A stretch of 64,000 bases of DNA from Capitulum mitella (lineage: Eukaryota; Arthropoda; Thecostraca; Pollicipedomorpha; Pollicipedidae): the NCBI GenBank assembly GCA_030062745.1, contig CP099840.1, positions 5,879,138 to 5,943,137 of the forward strand, in the 5' to 3' direction. This document shows, one piece after another, positions 1 through 13,800 of this stretch. A program made the position numbers and the translations under genes. The stretch's first letter is position 1. Each line of letters begins with the position of its first letter. The notes under the pieces were generated by a model. The model was not told the origin of the DNA, did no database searches, and was given only the letters and a program-made list of their open reading frames with translations.

Positions 1-2960
1 CAGCTTCAGGCAGCAAACGGCGTACGGAGAATACTAAGTGTAACGAAGTTACATTTTTTTGTTCCATGCGGAATCAGTAAAAGAGCCCTATTTTGGCAAT
101 CCTACGACAGCCGTCACACATCCCGTCCTAATTTCTCTCTCTCCTTCTCGTGAGGACCTGGACCAGCGTTAGAAAGGCAGACGACGGCACCGCCGGAGAC
201 CAGAACAAGCCCACACATGGCATACGAGGGGCCCGGGCAGACACAGTTGTTATGACGTGTGAGAGACGACTACACCATTAGTCGCCGGGGGAACGGAGAC
301 TTCCACACCGACCACACGGCAGGGCATGCCCTGGGGGTACGCCAGCGGGGAATCAGCGGGCACGCCCAAAGGGAACGCCTGCCCGGCGGGACATCCGGCC
401 GGATCATAAACCAGTCGCAGGCCCGCCAGCCGGAATGCCGGTGCGAGCGAACCATCAGACTGCGCCCGACGAGCAGGCGCCGCTCGAACAAACGGGCACC
501 CAGACAAGCTAGTCACGGAAGGCGTCACGTTCACTAGTCGGAAGACCAATCGGAAGAACGGAATGGAGGCCGAGGGACGAGGGTCAGAGACCGACGGAAC
601 GCAAAAAGAAGGCGGTTTGGGCTGGGTCTGAGAGGCGGACGAATGTATCGGGCCGGCACGCCGTCTGGGTTGGACCCGAGACGCGGGCTGGGCCTAGGGA
701 CCAAGACCTGGGGAACGGGAAACCAGGATAGGTAAGGGATGAAGGGAGAAACGGTCACGGAGTTTCATTACCGGAGAAGGACACAAAGGTGAAAATCGGG
801 GACGGTTATCCAGGACTAGTGGAAAATTAGCCAACGTCCGTCATAGCCGATCTGCATTCACCGCGGGGTCTTATAATTTCATTAACACACTTTAAAAGAT
901 CAACACGCAGCCTGCGCCGGCGTCTATCGAGACACAAGGCTGTGGATACATTGTGAGGCTGATGACTCGCTTTTGGATTTATCGGGGCGGCGTGAGGCGA
1001 CATGGGAGGCAGACGGGAGGGTAATTGACTGAAAGAGTCCCGAGCATGGCCGACACTCAGTCATCTTTCACAGTTGCCTCAGTCATTCTCACGCCTGCCC
1101 GACGTCTCACGCCGCGTCACTCACTGCCTAGATGCACGACCAGAAATGACCGCCTCAGCCATCTGTACATAGTTACCGCAGGCGGTCGATAGGTCGAGAA
1201 GTGTTAAGCGCCAATTAACAATCGCCGCCTCCTCCCATCCCCGTTTTTTAACGCTGGCCCAAAACAAAAACGAAAAGGTGCAGAGATGTGAAGGTGCAGA
1301 GAAACCTGGGACACCTCTTCATGCATTTTTTTAAAGCTTTGTTCAGTTTCTAAAGTCAAGGTCACCTCAGGTCATTGACCTAGGACAGGTCAGGTAAAAC
1401 CTTGTTCCATATAACATTTTGTGAAATGTATCGAATGACATGAAACATGGGATGTTGACAGAACACGACAAATGAAATAATTCTGCTACCTCCAATCTTT
1501 TGGGAATGTCCGGACCAATGGCCTTAGGTCAGCTAAACTTTCGGCCCTTTTTACGTTTGCTGCTGGGATTGCGTGATTGGTTGAAAGGTTCTGAAGCTTG
1601 AAATATACACCCTAATGCTTCCTACTTCATCTGCACACGTATCAGGTCATAATTCATACCGAATTTCAAGGCGCGCAGCCGAATACAATTCTTTGGTTTA
1701 CAATCTTGGAATGTTTATCGGTACTCACAAATGCTTCAGAATCACTAATATACAATGAGAACATATTCCGTCTGGCCCTTTGAAATACTGTATTTGTTTT
1801 CAATGCGAAGACACTTCGTACAGTCACAGATAATAAGAGTCAGTCACAGATAATATAATAATCCATGCCTTCCTTATCAGTTTGTACTGCTTCAGTCCTC
1901 TTATTTTTGGTCGCCAAAATAAAAACCCTTGACGTCGCGAACAGAGCTTCCCACCAAATATTAGGTTTTTGCATTGCGGTTGTCCCACCGCCCGGTATGC
2001 GTGACTTACGTGAACAATGTTTTGAGGCACGGGTTCCATAATGCAGAAGGGATATTACGAGACCAGATGTTACAGAGCTTCATGCTGTGCCGTGTCTGAT
2101 CAATGTTTATGTGGCAGATGGTACGAAAGATACCATTAACGCCAGACATAAAAACGTTTATGTTTCGACATAGGTTGACTTTCCGTAACTATAATATGAC
2201 GGGTACAGATTTCATAGCGTCCCGAACACATTCGCACAGCATTCCCGCCAAGACAAGTGCCTAAACATTCAGGAAAACGAGATTCCTACCCTTAGAAAAG
2301 GACGCTTTTGCCTTCATTTCCCGCCGTCCTTGACATGGTCAAATTCGGCCTCACGTGCTCTTTTTCCGCCGGACAGGGATAAATCAGGCATTCTTTTCAC
2401 TTCCAAATCCTTTTGAGCCACAAAGAAGCCTTGGTTAAAGGCCAAAGTTTTCTGGCAAAAATGTCAATAGGGTAATTTGATCTAAGATGGCCTTTGGTGA
2501 CACAAACAATGACCATATTTGAAAAAAAAATCTAGGTTTTTTCTCCTAGTGTTGTAAAGGGAATTTCAACAGCGATTTTACTTTTTCTCAGTGGTACTTA
2601 TAGTTCTCAAGATCTGGAGGGGGTTCTCATGAGACACCCCGGCCCAGGGAGGGTGGATCCAGAGGCCGGCCCGGCCAGGGTTGAGCCGCACGGCAGGCAT
2701 CCATAGGCAGTAATGCCGGCGCTCACGCGCGCGCAGCCGGCAGCACTGCGAAAGGGCCGCAGCCGACAAGAGACAGAGCACACCGAACACGCCGCAACCG
2801 CGCTACATGTGCAAAAAAAAACGGGTATCGCAGCTTCCGGCAGTAACGCCGTGTGGGAGGAGCAGGCAGGTGCACTTTAAGCTAGAGGTCATTCTCTACA
2901 GACCTTCAGTCCCTGGGCGCGAGACAGTGTTCCCAGCTTGTCACCAGTAGCGGCATCCAT
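1..2960. other. No gene recognised; probable IQGAP intron or 3' flank
   Basis: I find no exon that continues IQGAP on the minus strand and no other coding signal. The next IQGAP segment would follow the ITLQ end of the 3240-3353 exon and lead into the RasGAP domain, but no matching frame is visible. The stretch has a GC-rich part (about 240-760) and AT-rich parts. At about 1360-1400 there are several GGTCA/TGACC-type words like those in the interspersed repeat at 28.6 and 54.4 kb, but too diverged to call a copy. Confidence 0.5.
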
Positions 2961-3206
2961 AGACTTGCTATGCATCAGCACTTCCTGAGGCACGCAAAAA
3001 CGCCCCTTAAACACTTGAACTCACTAACAAGCGCCCACCTGAATGACTAGTAAAGGAGCATATGCTATTGAACACGCAGAAAACAAGCTATGCATAAGCG
3101 CTTCCTGAGGCACAGAAAAACGTCCTTCAAACACTTGAATCATCTGAGAAGCGAATACCTGAATCAATGGTAAGACGGCATACGCTATGGAATACACAAA
3201 ACAAGA
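2961..3206. repeat. Tandem duplication, two copies of about 120 bp
   Basis: Two diverged copies lie head to tail with a period of 120 bp. Both contain CTTCCTGAGGCAC, an AAACACTTGAA word, a CCTGAAT word and a GCATA(T/C)GCTAT word in the same order. They sit directly before the 3240-3353 IQGAP exon, in the adjoining intron. No coding role is apparent. Confidence 0.7.
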
Positions 3207-3239
3207 TAACGGTGGCACTGCATCTGGTGTCGATCAAAC

Positions 3240-4854
3240 CTGCAGGGTGATCCTGTTCTTGACAAGCAGTCCAATCTTGACGTCAAGCGAGTCCAGGTCC
3301 TTCTCCAGCATTTGGTTCTTGCGGATCATCTGGGCTACATCACCCTTCAGCTTCTGTTACATAAAGACACACCAAAACTTCATTACATGGACTGTCGACT
3401 ATCAAAATGTCTTGTTTCGTTTCAGACAGACGACAAAATGGCCGCATTCTGATCGTAAAAATCCATTCAGCCACAGAAAACAAACGGTGACAACACACAA
3501 AATACAAGCCCAAAGCAATGCACCGCACAATGACATGGTGCTCACCGGAAGAAGGCTCGGCAGTATTTGATTCGTGCCTCCGCAAAGTCATCAAAAACAC
3601 ATTACGCTTCTGAAGTACAAGGCCAGAAGAAAGCAAGCGGCAAAGACCCAGCGCACGAGCCCCACTGTCGGAGCGTCGACGCTGACCTGCAGCTGCACCT
3701 CCTCGCGGAAGTCGGAGCCGCGCACGTCCAGCAGGTGGACGAACTTCCTGAGCAGCGGCACGCTGGGGCCGGGCGGCGCTGGCCAGCTGCTGGAACTCGT
3801 GCCGCAGGTGGTGGCGGCGCCACCAGCGCTGGATCCGCGCCACCTGCTCCTCCTGTGACAGCGCAGACACGTGAACACGGCGTACGTCCATAGATACAGG
3901 CGCAACGTGGCTGCAGCTCTCTCAGCCGCCTCTGCTGCCGTAAGCACGAAACGAATACTGCATATCCTAGCGTGTGAGGAAAACGAGTATCACACTCTGG
4001 CATCATGAGGCCGCGAGAAAATGGACGAAACCCGAATGCAAACCTTTGGGTAAGCTCTCTGGTGGAGCAAAATGGGATACGCATGTAGAAGTTCCCAATA
4101 GAGTAAAATTCAAAACAGACTCGAGCCGCGCACCAGCATTTCAAAAATAAACCGCGCTCCAAAAATGTCGTTCCTACGCACCAGCAATACAAAAACTGAC
4201 CGCTCTTCAAAAGTCTCTCATCTCTATTGGGCAAACGTCTGCTAACGCACGGTCCGGGTACAGTAACCCGCGTCGCAGTCAGAACTCAGCTGAAGGAATT
4301 TAACGGCCGCGAGACTGGTTGCTCTCGCTCGCGCCGCCTATCTGCTCCTCAGCCGCGCATGCGCAGAAGGGCGCGGCGTCCAGAGCGGCCACCAGCGGAG
4401 CGGTCCGTCGGCAGGACTTAACAAGCAGGGGCGGCGCAGCAGGGGGGTGGAGAGAGGGGCAGAGGGGGCAGCCTCCTACCTGCCAGCAGGCATGGGGGCA
4501 AAATATAATTTTGCCATCTCCCGAAAAAATGGAAGGCCCCTTTTACCCAAAATCAAAGATTTGTAGTTACACAGCTGTTATTAAAATAAGTCAGGCGAAA
4601 GTATGTTTTTGCTGCTCTGCCCCCAAAAAACTGGGAGGCCTCTTTTACACAAACTCAAAATTTTGCCGTTACACAGGTACAGGGATGTCGACTTCTACGA
4701 ATGACTGGGGGGAGGAGCCGAGGGCTAAACAACCTAACCTCCCCCAAATGTGGGCCTCTCAACGGATTTAGTCCACTGTATTTTAATCAAAGGAAAATTA
4801 TAGGCTTTTCGTTTTTTTATTTATCAAGTAAGAATTGTATATAAATAAATAAAT

Positions 4855-4898
<44 letters not shown>

Positions 4899-7800
4899 AG
4901 AAGATGAAAGGATACATAAGTACATCATTTTATGCTCTATTTTATACTTTCTACATATTTCTTGCTTAGTGTAGCCGTTCTTTTAGATATAACTGGCCAT
5001 TTTCCTTCAGAGAGAAAAATTATTTAGGGGGCCCAAACCGACACTGGAGGGCCCAAATCAACACGGGGAGGGGGCGGGCGAGTCAGGGCCCCTCAAAAGA
5101 ATGCACATTGACGCCCCTGAACGTGTCATTATTATTCAAGTCAAGGAGACCCCATGTCTGAGCTAGGTGATCCTTAATCGGGTTCAGGATATTTTCTGCA
5201 TCAAGAGGCCCCTTTTCTGGGTCAGGAGGCCCCTTTAAGAATTAGGTAACCCTTGCTCGGGGGATCACGGACCCGGGACATCCCCTTTATGAACCAAGAG
5301 ACCCCTTTTCTGGATTAGAAAGCATCCTCTCTATATCAAGAGACCCCTGTTCTGGAACAGGAGGCCCCTCTTACGTTTCAGGAGGCCTCTGTGCCGGACC
5401 AGGAGGCCCTGTTTTGGGATAAGGAGGCCCTTTGCCGACCAGGCAACCGCACCTGGCTGGTCATCCCTGACTGGACTCCCTCCCTCCCTGCTAATATACT
5501 GCCACAAATGGTATAGTCAACTCGCGTGACGAAATGTTTTGTCTGAAGGCGAAACGTGTTAATGATAGAACAGGTTAGATCACTGGGCCTACCTGTTTTG
5601 CAACTTTGGTCGAAAATTTTGATTTTCGGTCGGTTTCTGGTGCTATTTCCGGCGCTGATTCCGAATATGCCCTTAAAAAGGACGAAATCCAAAGAAATTT
5701 TCCCATACGACCCGTCTAAAAATCCGAGTTTTCATGTTATTTTTTCTGCCATTTCGTGGTCAAACTCGTAAATCAACTCTATGGGGGTTGAAATGCAATT
5801 ATGGACGCCAGTTAAAAACGGCTGCGATTACTTTGAAACCAAAAACGAAGCTTTATCTCCATTCTTCAGCTCACAATGCTGCCTCGAACCTGACCCGTAC
5901 GGATGGTGACAAGTGGCGCAAGTTTTTTCCCGATAGGTGGCAGCATCGCCGTAATCGACTGCTCGATGATGAAACGGGATTCGCTCGTAATCTGTGGCTT
6001 CCAGAAGCGTGACTTTCATATTCGACAGACATGTTTATCGTTCCGTGTAGGTCACACTCGTTGGCATTCACCCATTATATACCACAAAACCCCGACTCGA
6101 AGTGCGCTTTGCCGTGCCACTCTGAACACCTAGGCTGACACACCAGTTTGGACACACGAATCAAATGCATCAAATGCGAACTAGAACTAATATCACAGAA
6201 CTATTTGCTTTCATGGTTTGTCCTATGAATTACGATTGCTCCGCGGGTCGACGCATGGGATATGCACGACGATGATAGGTTACAAGGACTACACCGCTGC
6301 TGGCCCCGGCACGGAGCGGTGGAGCAGCGGAGGTGGCGGCGGCAGTGACGGCCGGGTTGACTGCGCTGACTGCAGCGTCGCTGGCGGTCGTGAGAGTGCT
6401 CGCAGTGACGGCACCAGAGCCGGTCGTGTCAGCTGCGGCGCCAGCGGCAGCGGCCTTGCCTCCCACGTCAGCAGGAGCTCGCCGCAGTTCCTGCCGCCTC
6501 CGTCGCTCCATTGTGGCTTGATCCACTCCGCCAATGAACAGCTGTCGCGCTGTAGCCAGGACCTGCGGCTGCTGCACCGCTGCGCCAGCTGTGTGGTGAG
6601 CGGTGATGGCAACAGCGGCGCTCGGAGAGTGCCCGCAAAGCCGAACCGGGAGCGCTGGGGCACGGCTCAAAGCCGCCTCCTCCGATGTTAAACGGCTGAG
6701 CCGTGCCCCAGCGCGGAGCTGACCACCCTGGCGCGCTTTGTCGTCCGTGTGTACGTGCCCACCGTGGTCGCTGGCAAGAGCCGGAATGGCCTAAAGGACG
6801 CGCCGCGACAAATGTGCCGCCAGGTGAGGCGACAACGCCAGACTCTGACTGGCAAACCATTGGTGGACACGGTACAGGGCTGCTTGGACAGGAACGCATA
6901 CGTAGCGCATCCGGAAAACATCGTGCTGGCCATGCTGCGCGACGAGGATGAACACGTCAGGGCTGAGGCGGTCGCCATGATCGCGACCGCCCGCCAGTAC
7001 CGCCGGCTAGACGCCCGACAATCACCCAGTGCCTATACCTACAAAGAGATGGTGGACCTCAGGCGGGCTGCAGAGGAGGGTGACACGGACCCCCCCCCCC
7101 CAGCCACCCCCAATCTACACAGCACGCCGTGAAGCTCGCAACAGAGGCAGCAGCAGCAGCATGGGCTCATGGGCGCTCACCGGCGGGATAGCCACAGCCT
7201 CAAGAGAGCATTTCGGCGCTACCCCGGCCAGGTCACGGCAGGCGTCGATGTCGGGAGTGACAGGAAAATGATGTAATGCTCCTCAGTTTCGCCCCAGCAG
7301 TCTAGTCTTTCGGTGATTCTGAGTCTATTTTGTTAATTTTCGCAAAGACTTATGCGAAACTCGTCAGAGCCAGGGCTAGCACCAGTGAAGTCTTGTAAAC
7401 TATGACCATCGTGGATATCCCACGTGTCGAACCGCGGTGCAATCGTTGTAATTGATAGGACAGTCAATAAAACCACAGAGTACTGTTACAATGGCTCCAG
7501 CTTGCATTCGATGGATTTTATCCGTATGTCCAAATTGATGTGCCAGCTACGGCTGAGGAGTAGCACAAGTAAGTTCATTTCGAATCGGGATTTTTTGGTA
7601 TATAAAGGGTGAATCCCAACCAGCTGACCTATACGGGCTGCTGCAAGCCATAGATCACGAGTGAATCCCGGTTCATCATCGGAACAGTCGACCGCAGCAG
7701 TGCTGCCATCTATCGGGGAAAAGACCTCAGCAACTTGTAACCACCCGAACAGGTCAGCTTCGAAGCAATACTGTGAATTAAAGAACGGAAAACAGAGCTT

Positions 7801-10800
7801 CGTTTTTTTATGTCAAATGAGCCGCAACGATTTGCTTTTAGAGACCAAACTAATATTTTGGCCCCTATAGAACCGATTTACGAGTTTGACCACGAAATGT
7901 AAGAAAAACAGCAAGCTCAGAAATTTGCAATCGGGTCGTGGGGGCGACTTTTTACTTCCTTTTTGGTAAGGCCTTGTTCGGAACTGACACTGCAAACAGC
8001 ACCAGAAACCGACAGGAAATAAAAACTTTCCGACAGGCAGGCCTATCGGATCAATGACACAAGGGCTCGTCGCGGATAGGTCTAGAAAGCTCGCACAGAC
8101 GACGGGCCTGACCCGCCGCTCCCAACGCGAGGTCTAGTCTGCGCCTCGGCAAGAACGCCAGCGTGGTCAGGCCACGAAGCGTGTCGCCTGCCCCAGACCA
8201 GATCTCACTGTGCACAAGCCCCTCCGTTACTGGGCGTCTGAGAACCGGGCCGCTCCCCGCCCCGCCCACCCCTCCGGCGACTCACGTGCGGCTTGTACTG
8301 CAGCACCAGCTGCTCCTCCCACTGGCGGTGGTCGCGCAGCTCGTCCACCTCGCGCCGCAGCTGCTCCATCCGGGCCTTGATGCGCTGCGTGCGCTGCACC
8401 AGGAAGGCGCGCCGCTGCCGCGCGCCCCGCCACCAGGCCTGCGGGCCGAGCCGACGCCGTCAGGGACGCGGGACGTCTGACCTGACGTCGGCGCGACTGG
8501 CGACACCACCGTCGGGTCTGGTAACGGCACGGAGCCGCCCCGGGGAGGCGTAGTCATCCCTCCTCCCGGTCAGGACTCGCCGACCCGAGGCGAACCGTTT
8601 AAAACTGCATTTCACACGACGTACGACACCCGAGAAAAGGCTACTTTATCAACACGCGTCCGAAAGTTTCCGCACACCACACCGGCTCTGGAGCAGGGCG
8701 GCCACGGCTCTGACCTGTATGCGGACTATTTCGGCCACGTGTCGGCGGAAGAGCTGTTGGCGGGCGCGCAGTCGGCAGCGGGCCAGGTAGCCGCGCGCGG
8801 CCGCCTGCAGGGGCACCAGCCACCGCTCCGGCCGCTCGCGGCCGCCGTTCGTCTCCGAGACGAGCCGCTGCCGGCGAGGCGTTCCCTCAGTGTCAGCAGA
8901 GAGGCCTCGCGCAGGAGTGGAGGCAAAGGAGAGGAGGACGGAGACAGGCCAGATCGCCGCTGGGCACGCACATGACGTACCGTGGCATGAAGACGACGTC
9001 TGTTCCGTGACAGCAGCACGACCAGTTGCTTCGAAGTCGGGCAAAAACAAACTCCTACTTTGCATTCGGTGGATTTTATCGGTATGTACTAGTCGGTGTG
9101 CCAGCTACGGCTGCGGAGTGGCACAGGAAAGTACACCTCGAATCGGGATTTCGTGGTATATAGCGGATGAATCCTAACCATTCTACCTATACAGATGATA
9201 ACCTATACAGATGATGGAGAAGTCACAAGGACGGGGAGGTGGACCGCTTAGACGCTGGACGTAAGTGGCACTGATCGATATTTCCAAATCTCAGTATTTC
9301 TGAACACGCATTGGTCGAAAGGCCTCAAGCAAAAGGCTTCACGCCGACTGACGGTAAAGCTGTTACGAGGCTCACCTGCTGAGACCGATGATATCACTTC
9401 TGTTAACCCTTACCAGTACAGGGGGCGGTGGTTGATACATTACCCTCAAGGTTTTTTGCAAGCCGAACCACGGCTTCCAAACCTGACTCCAGTCAAATTC
9501 GGAAACGGCTGGGTGTCGTACCCCCTCCTCCCAACACACACACTCTCGAAGGTGGCCAAAAGGCGAATACTGGCGAGGGTGGCAGCGGCACCCACCTGCA
9601 GGGTCCACTGGTCCAGGTACGTGCCGGAGAGGGAGCCGCGGTCGGGCTGGTCCCAGACGACGCGCGCCGAGTCCAGGTCCAGGAAGGCCTCGGCCTCGCC
9701 GCCGACCGAGTACCGGACCCAGCCTCCTTCCGAGGCCTGCAGCACGGAGGCGTCCGGTCAGCTGGCGCCGGCTGACCGGTGCCGACTGAAATACGACGTC
9801 AGCCGACGAGAGCAAGACAGCTAGCACCAGGGACAAACTTGGCGCCGTAACTAAGGCATGGAAGCAAAACAAGGCCCCAATTTATCCATTAATTTTTTTT
9901 TAAGTCCGCCGCCCACGAACAGACGGCCAAGAGTGCTCCTCTCCCTCGGTTCCGCCATTAAGAAGAACCTGACGTGAACAACTCCGCTGGGAAGAAAGAA
10001 AATGTAATTTCGCAACACTTCCTGCTAGGAAGGTAAAAAACAAGTTGAATGCATCACAAAGAGTGGCATCTAAAACCAGTGCTCGTCATCGATGGGTAGT
10101 AGTCTGTGAGAAACAACCCACCAAAGTCTTCAGGCACCAAAAGGGTTTCACCATTGATACAGAAAAGAAGCGCCTCCAAAAGGTTTCACGGTCAGGTGAG
10201 TAGCTTTTGAATTCATGTTTGACGGTTCGCCGACCGATACATGGCCTCAATCGCAACGGGGCTAATTAAAAAGGAGCAAGCTGCACTGGTCTTGTCAAGC
10301 CTCACAATATCCCTATTCCAGGACCTCCACTGGTCTGACTGGAACGGTCTGACTGATCCGAATTCGGGCCCTTCGCGCAAGAAAAACTCATACCGCTGAA
10401 AACCATCTAAAAAATTCCGATTTACGGTGGCTGCGCTTTCACACCAGCCAGAGACGCGGCACGGGTCCACCTGATACAAACCAGAACCCTTTGAGCCTGG
10501 TCTGGCGGGACGCCCCTGGCCCCACCTGGGTCTGCGCCTGCCGGCCGGCCCTGTGGCGCCGGAGGGCACGCCAGTAGTGCTCCGCCAGACTGGGCGAGAC
10601 CTCCTGCAGGCCGAGGCAGGGCAGCGAGAGCAGCGCCACCAGCCGGCCCGGCTGCAGCGCCGACAGCTCGGCCCGGTTCAGCTCCGCCAGCGCCGCGCAC
10701 GCTGCAACCGCGCCGCGTCCGCAGGCGTTACGGCGGCGCACAGGCGGGACACGGGACGCCCGGCACGGAGCACACACGAGCCCGGGCGCAGGAACACGCA

Positions 10801-13800
10801 GGGATAACACGGGGCACACGCGGACCCCTGCCACAAGGCCCCTGCCACAGGAGCACATCTGGGCCCCTGCAGCAGGATCACACAGAGTTAAAACGGAGCA
10901 GCACACGCGGATCCCCGCCACAAGAGCACAGGGGTAAAACGGGACACACAAGGACCCCCATCACAGGAACACACGGCTAAAATTTGGCACCCAATGATCA
11001 TGCCACAGGAACACACAGGGACGCAGGAGTACTTCCTGCCAAAGGAGCCCACAGTTCATCACAAGGGTACACAAACCTAAAACAGAGCGCACCGATGCCA
11101 TAGCAGCAGTCTGAGCATGGTCCACATGCGAATCTGCCACACCGCAAAGGTCCCGGTGTGACAGCGACAGACAGCACAATGTCAGACATCCGGTTTCTTG
11201 GCCCAGTAAATGGACCGATGTAAACACAACAATCTCGCAAATACGCACCCATCTGATGAGTCATCGGGTGCACTGATCTTACAGTCACAGTGACTGATCA
11301 CAGTCACTCTTCGGGCTGTAAGATCACCGACAATAATTCGGTGAGCAGGAACTATACCGGATTTCTACAACTGTTAAATAAGAACCAGAATACTGTAGAG
11401 TGCTACTGTACAAAACATCCCGCTTTTATGTTCTAGAGTTGTGAGGCCTCCAAAAAGACAACCACGAAAAGCGGCCGAAACCTTCCAATACCAAAGAGCT
11501 GCGCAACAAACAATAGTTCCTTCCGGAAACGAGTATCCCCAGTCTGGCTTCGTTCGCAGTCCTGAAAAATATCAGGGCTTTGTGCTAGTGAGCAGGACGC
11601 CGACGCCAGCGGTCTTTTCACGTGGAACAAGCAAGACTATTCCCAATCAGTACAAAAACACGTTAATGAGACGCTGGATCCCAAAGAAAAGCCTACTGCG
11701 GGGCGGATAACTATAAAACAGCCGATGACTAAAGACCAGGTCAACGATTCCAGCCTCTGGACAGCTCACACCAGCACTGGAAAGAGCGTCCCGCCCAGCC
11801 CAGACAGGGAGAGCACGAGAGGCCCCATCCCCTCCCGCCCGGCCGTACGAGTGCAGGGCAAGCCAGCCCGGCCGGGGGCGGCGGGGGCCAGAAGTCAAAA
11901 CCACCGTCCAGGTCAGCATGCCCAGTCCAGCGAACAGGAACGGCGCGTATTGGGAGACTGTATTGGGAGACCGACTGTTTCCCCATATTCGTCTTCACGG
12001 ATGAAAATAAAAGAGGCAGTATCAGCAGGTTCATGTGTACTTTACGGTAGCGTTCAGCTTCACCCGCCGACTAATACCGATCCGGCGCCCCTGCCCGTCG
12101 TTGGCACACACGAAGCAAAAGCTCGATGTTAATCATCTCCCCGCGGAACAATGATGGGCACATCCGTGCCTCAGTGGGGAGGAGGCGGAGCATATTTTAG
12201 AAGTATCGCTTTCAGCATTGATCTCATCCATAATTATGTACAGAAGCCAAAACAACGGTACGCAATGCCTCGATTAGCATTGTGCTTGGTTATGTATAAC
12301 TTGGTTCATATATTGGTTCAGATTCAGTAGCCAAATGCAAATATTTGAATGAACATCCGCGGAACATCTGGATCTTGAAATAAAGATTCGAAGGTGCGCC
12401 GAATCCGAAGCATCTGAATCCGAATGTTCAGATCCACTACCCACTCCAATGCCCACAGATCCGGCGCTGCTCACGGGCGGGGGCAGAGCGGTGGGGGAGG
12501 GGAGGCCCAGTCCCTGTCCACAGGAAGCCGACCGGAGAGGGGGGGAGGAGCAGTTACCCCGCTCGGCGAGCTCGTGGTCCACCAGCGCGCTCCTGACGCA
12601 CTGGTCGATGTCCTCCAGCCAGACCAAGCCGTCGCCGTCCTCGCGCCGCTTGGCGTCCTGCATGTTCTGAAGAACACCAGGGATCGGAGCTAAAACTCGG
12701 CATTAAACGCAATAAGTCAGTACAGCAATGATACCACTGAGGTTAAACGCCCGCCGACCAAATCGTTCAACATGAAAATACAGTTTGGCAAACAAGAGGT
12801 GTGCGTCCTCAGCTTATCAGGTGCATTCGACGCTGGCGTAAAACTTCCCGACACACGATAACCAGATTTTTCCCGGATCACTGACAGCAGGGAACACCAG
12901 TAACGATACTGTGACGTAATCAGGACAACTTTTTGGCACTGCCGCATGCCAAATAAATGGCGTGAGGGTCCGTTTCACAGGGCTTTTAAGGCCACTTAAA
13001 ATAATTAAAAGTGATTTTACAACGCTTCACAACAAGGAACCATGTTTTTTTCTTTTTGATTTCTTTTTCAAATCTTACACCAAACATCCAATTATCCGAG
13101 ATTTCGACAATGGTAGCGACATTTAGGCATAAAAGTTAAAACGATAGACTGGTTTCCCGTCCAAGTTGAGGTACTGTTTGCAATGGAAGGCTTACTTTTC
13201 TGCTGGAATATGAAATGAACAAAGGACGCTTGAGAAAACGAATACTAGCTTTAGTGTCGATGTCAAACAACCATCACGGTTTAAACGCTGCAGGGACAGG
13301 ACCGCAGTTGGCTCTTTTGTAACCATGACAATATTTTTCCTCGGGAACTGAATGTAAACAACCAGGGCTACTCATTTGTTCACGGAAACAAGGTACAACT
13401 TTCAGAGATCATGATATACAGGTGCGAAAGAACCTTGTAGCACGTGAAGTTCCGTATATGCCATAAACGTGAAAGCAACGTGCAATTAACAGAACTTACC
13501 CCACGATAGACAGATTAAGAAAAAATGAACACATGTATCTAAAAACTTTCGAAGTTTTTCCTTGGGTACTAACTGCAGCAAAATTGAGCCATTTAGGATT
13601 ACAGTTTGGTATACATGGCAGCATTCAGCACAAAAACTTGGAACGTTTCCTTCGAAACGTCCTACGTCACTAGCTTCCATATGCGTTTCACCTTTGCCTT
13701 CAATAACCATGACTGAAGACACACCGGGAGTCCCCCATTTTTCCGCTTTAATTTTAAACGACCATAAGAAACTTACAGATTTCGATTAAACGACGGTGTT

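Larger units (their letters stand above)
5575..8058. mobile_element. Foldback-type element with arms of 0.6-0.7 kb
   Basis: The left arm (about 5575-6243) and right arm (about 7433-8058) are diverged inverted copies of one another. Shared words include TTTACGAGTTTGACCACGAA, GTGAATCCC, the run around TATCGGGGAAAAGACC and AGCACCAGAAACCGAC. Both arms begin on the inside with CCGCGG(A/T)GCAATCGT. The 1.2-kb spacer holds a GC-rich region and the ORF at 6692-7132. The whole sits in an IQGAP intron. I see no clear terminal target duplication because the outer ends are diverged. It may be a foldback transposon or two opposed copies of one element. Confidence 0.65.

Noticed and set aside
3602-4234. 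210-codon minus-strand frame over the IQGAP exon
   Set aside because: It reads the exon in the wrong frame and runs into intron. The correct frames are fixed by the IQ motif and the KFVHLLD segment.
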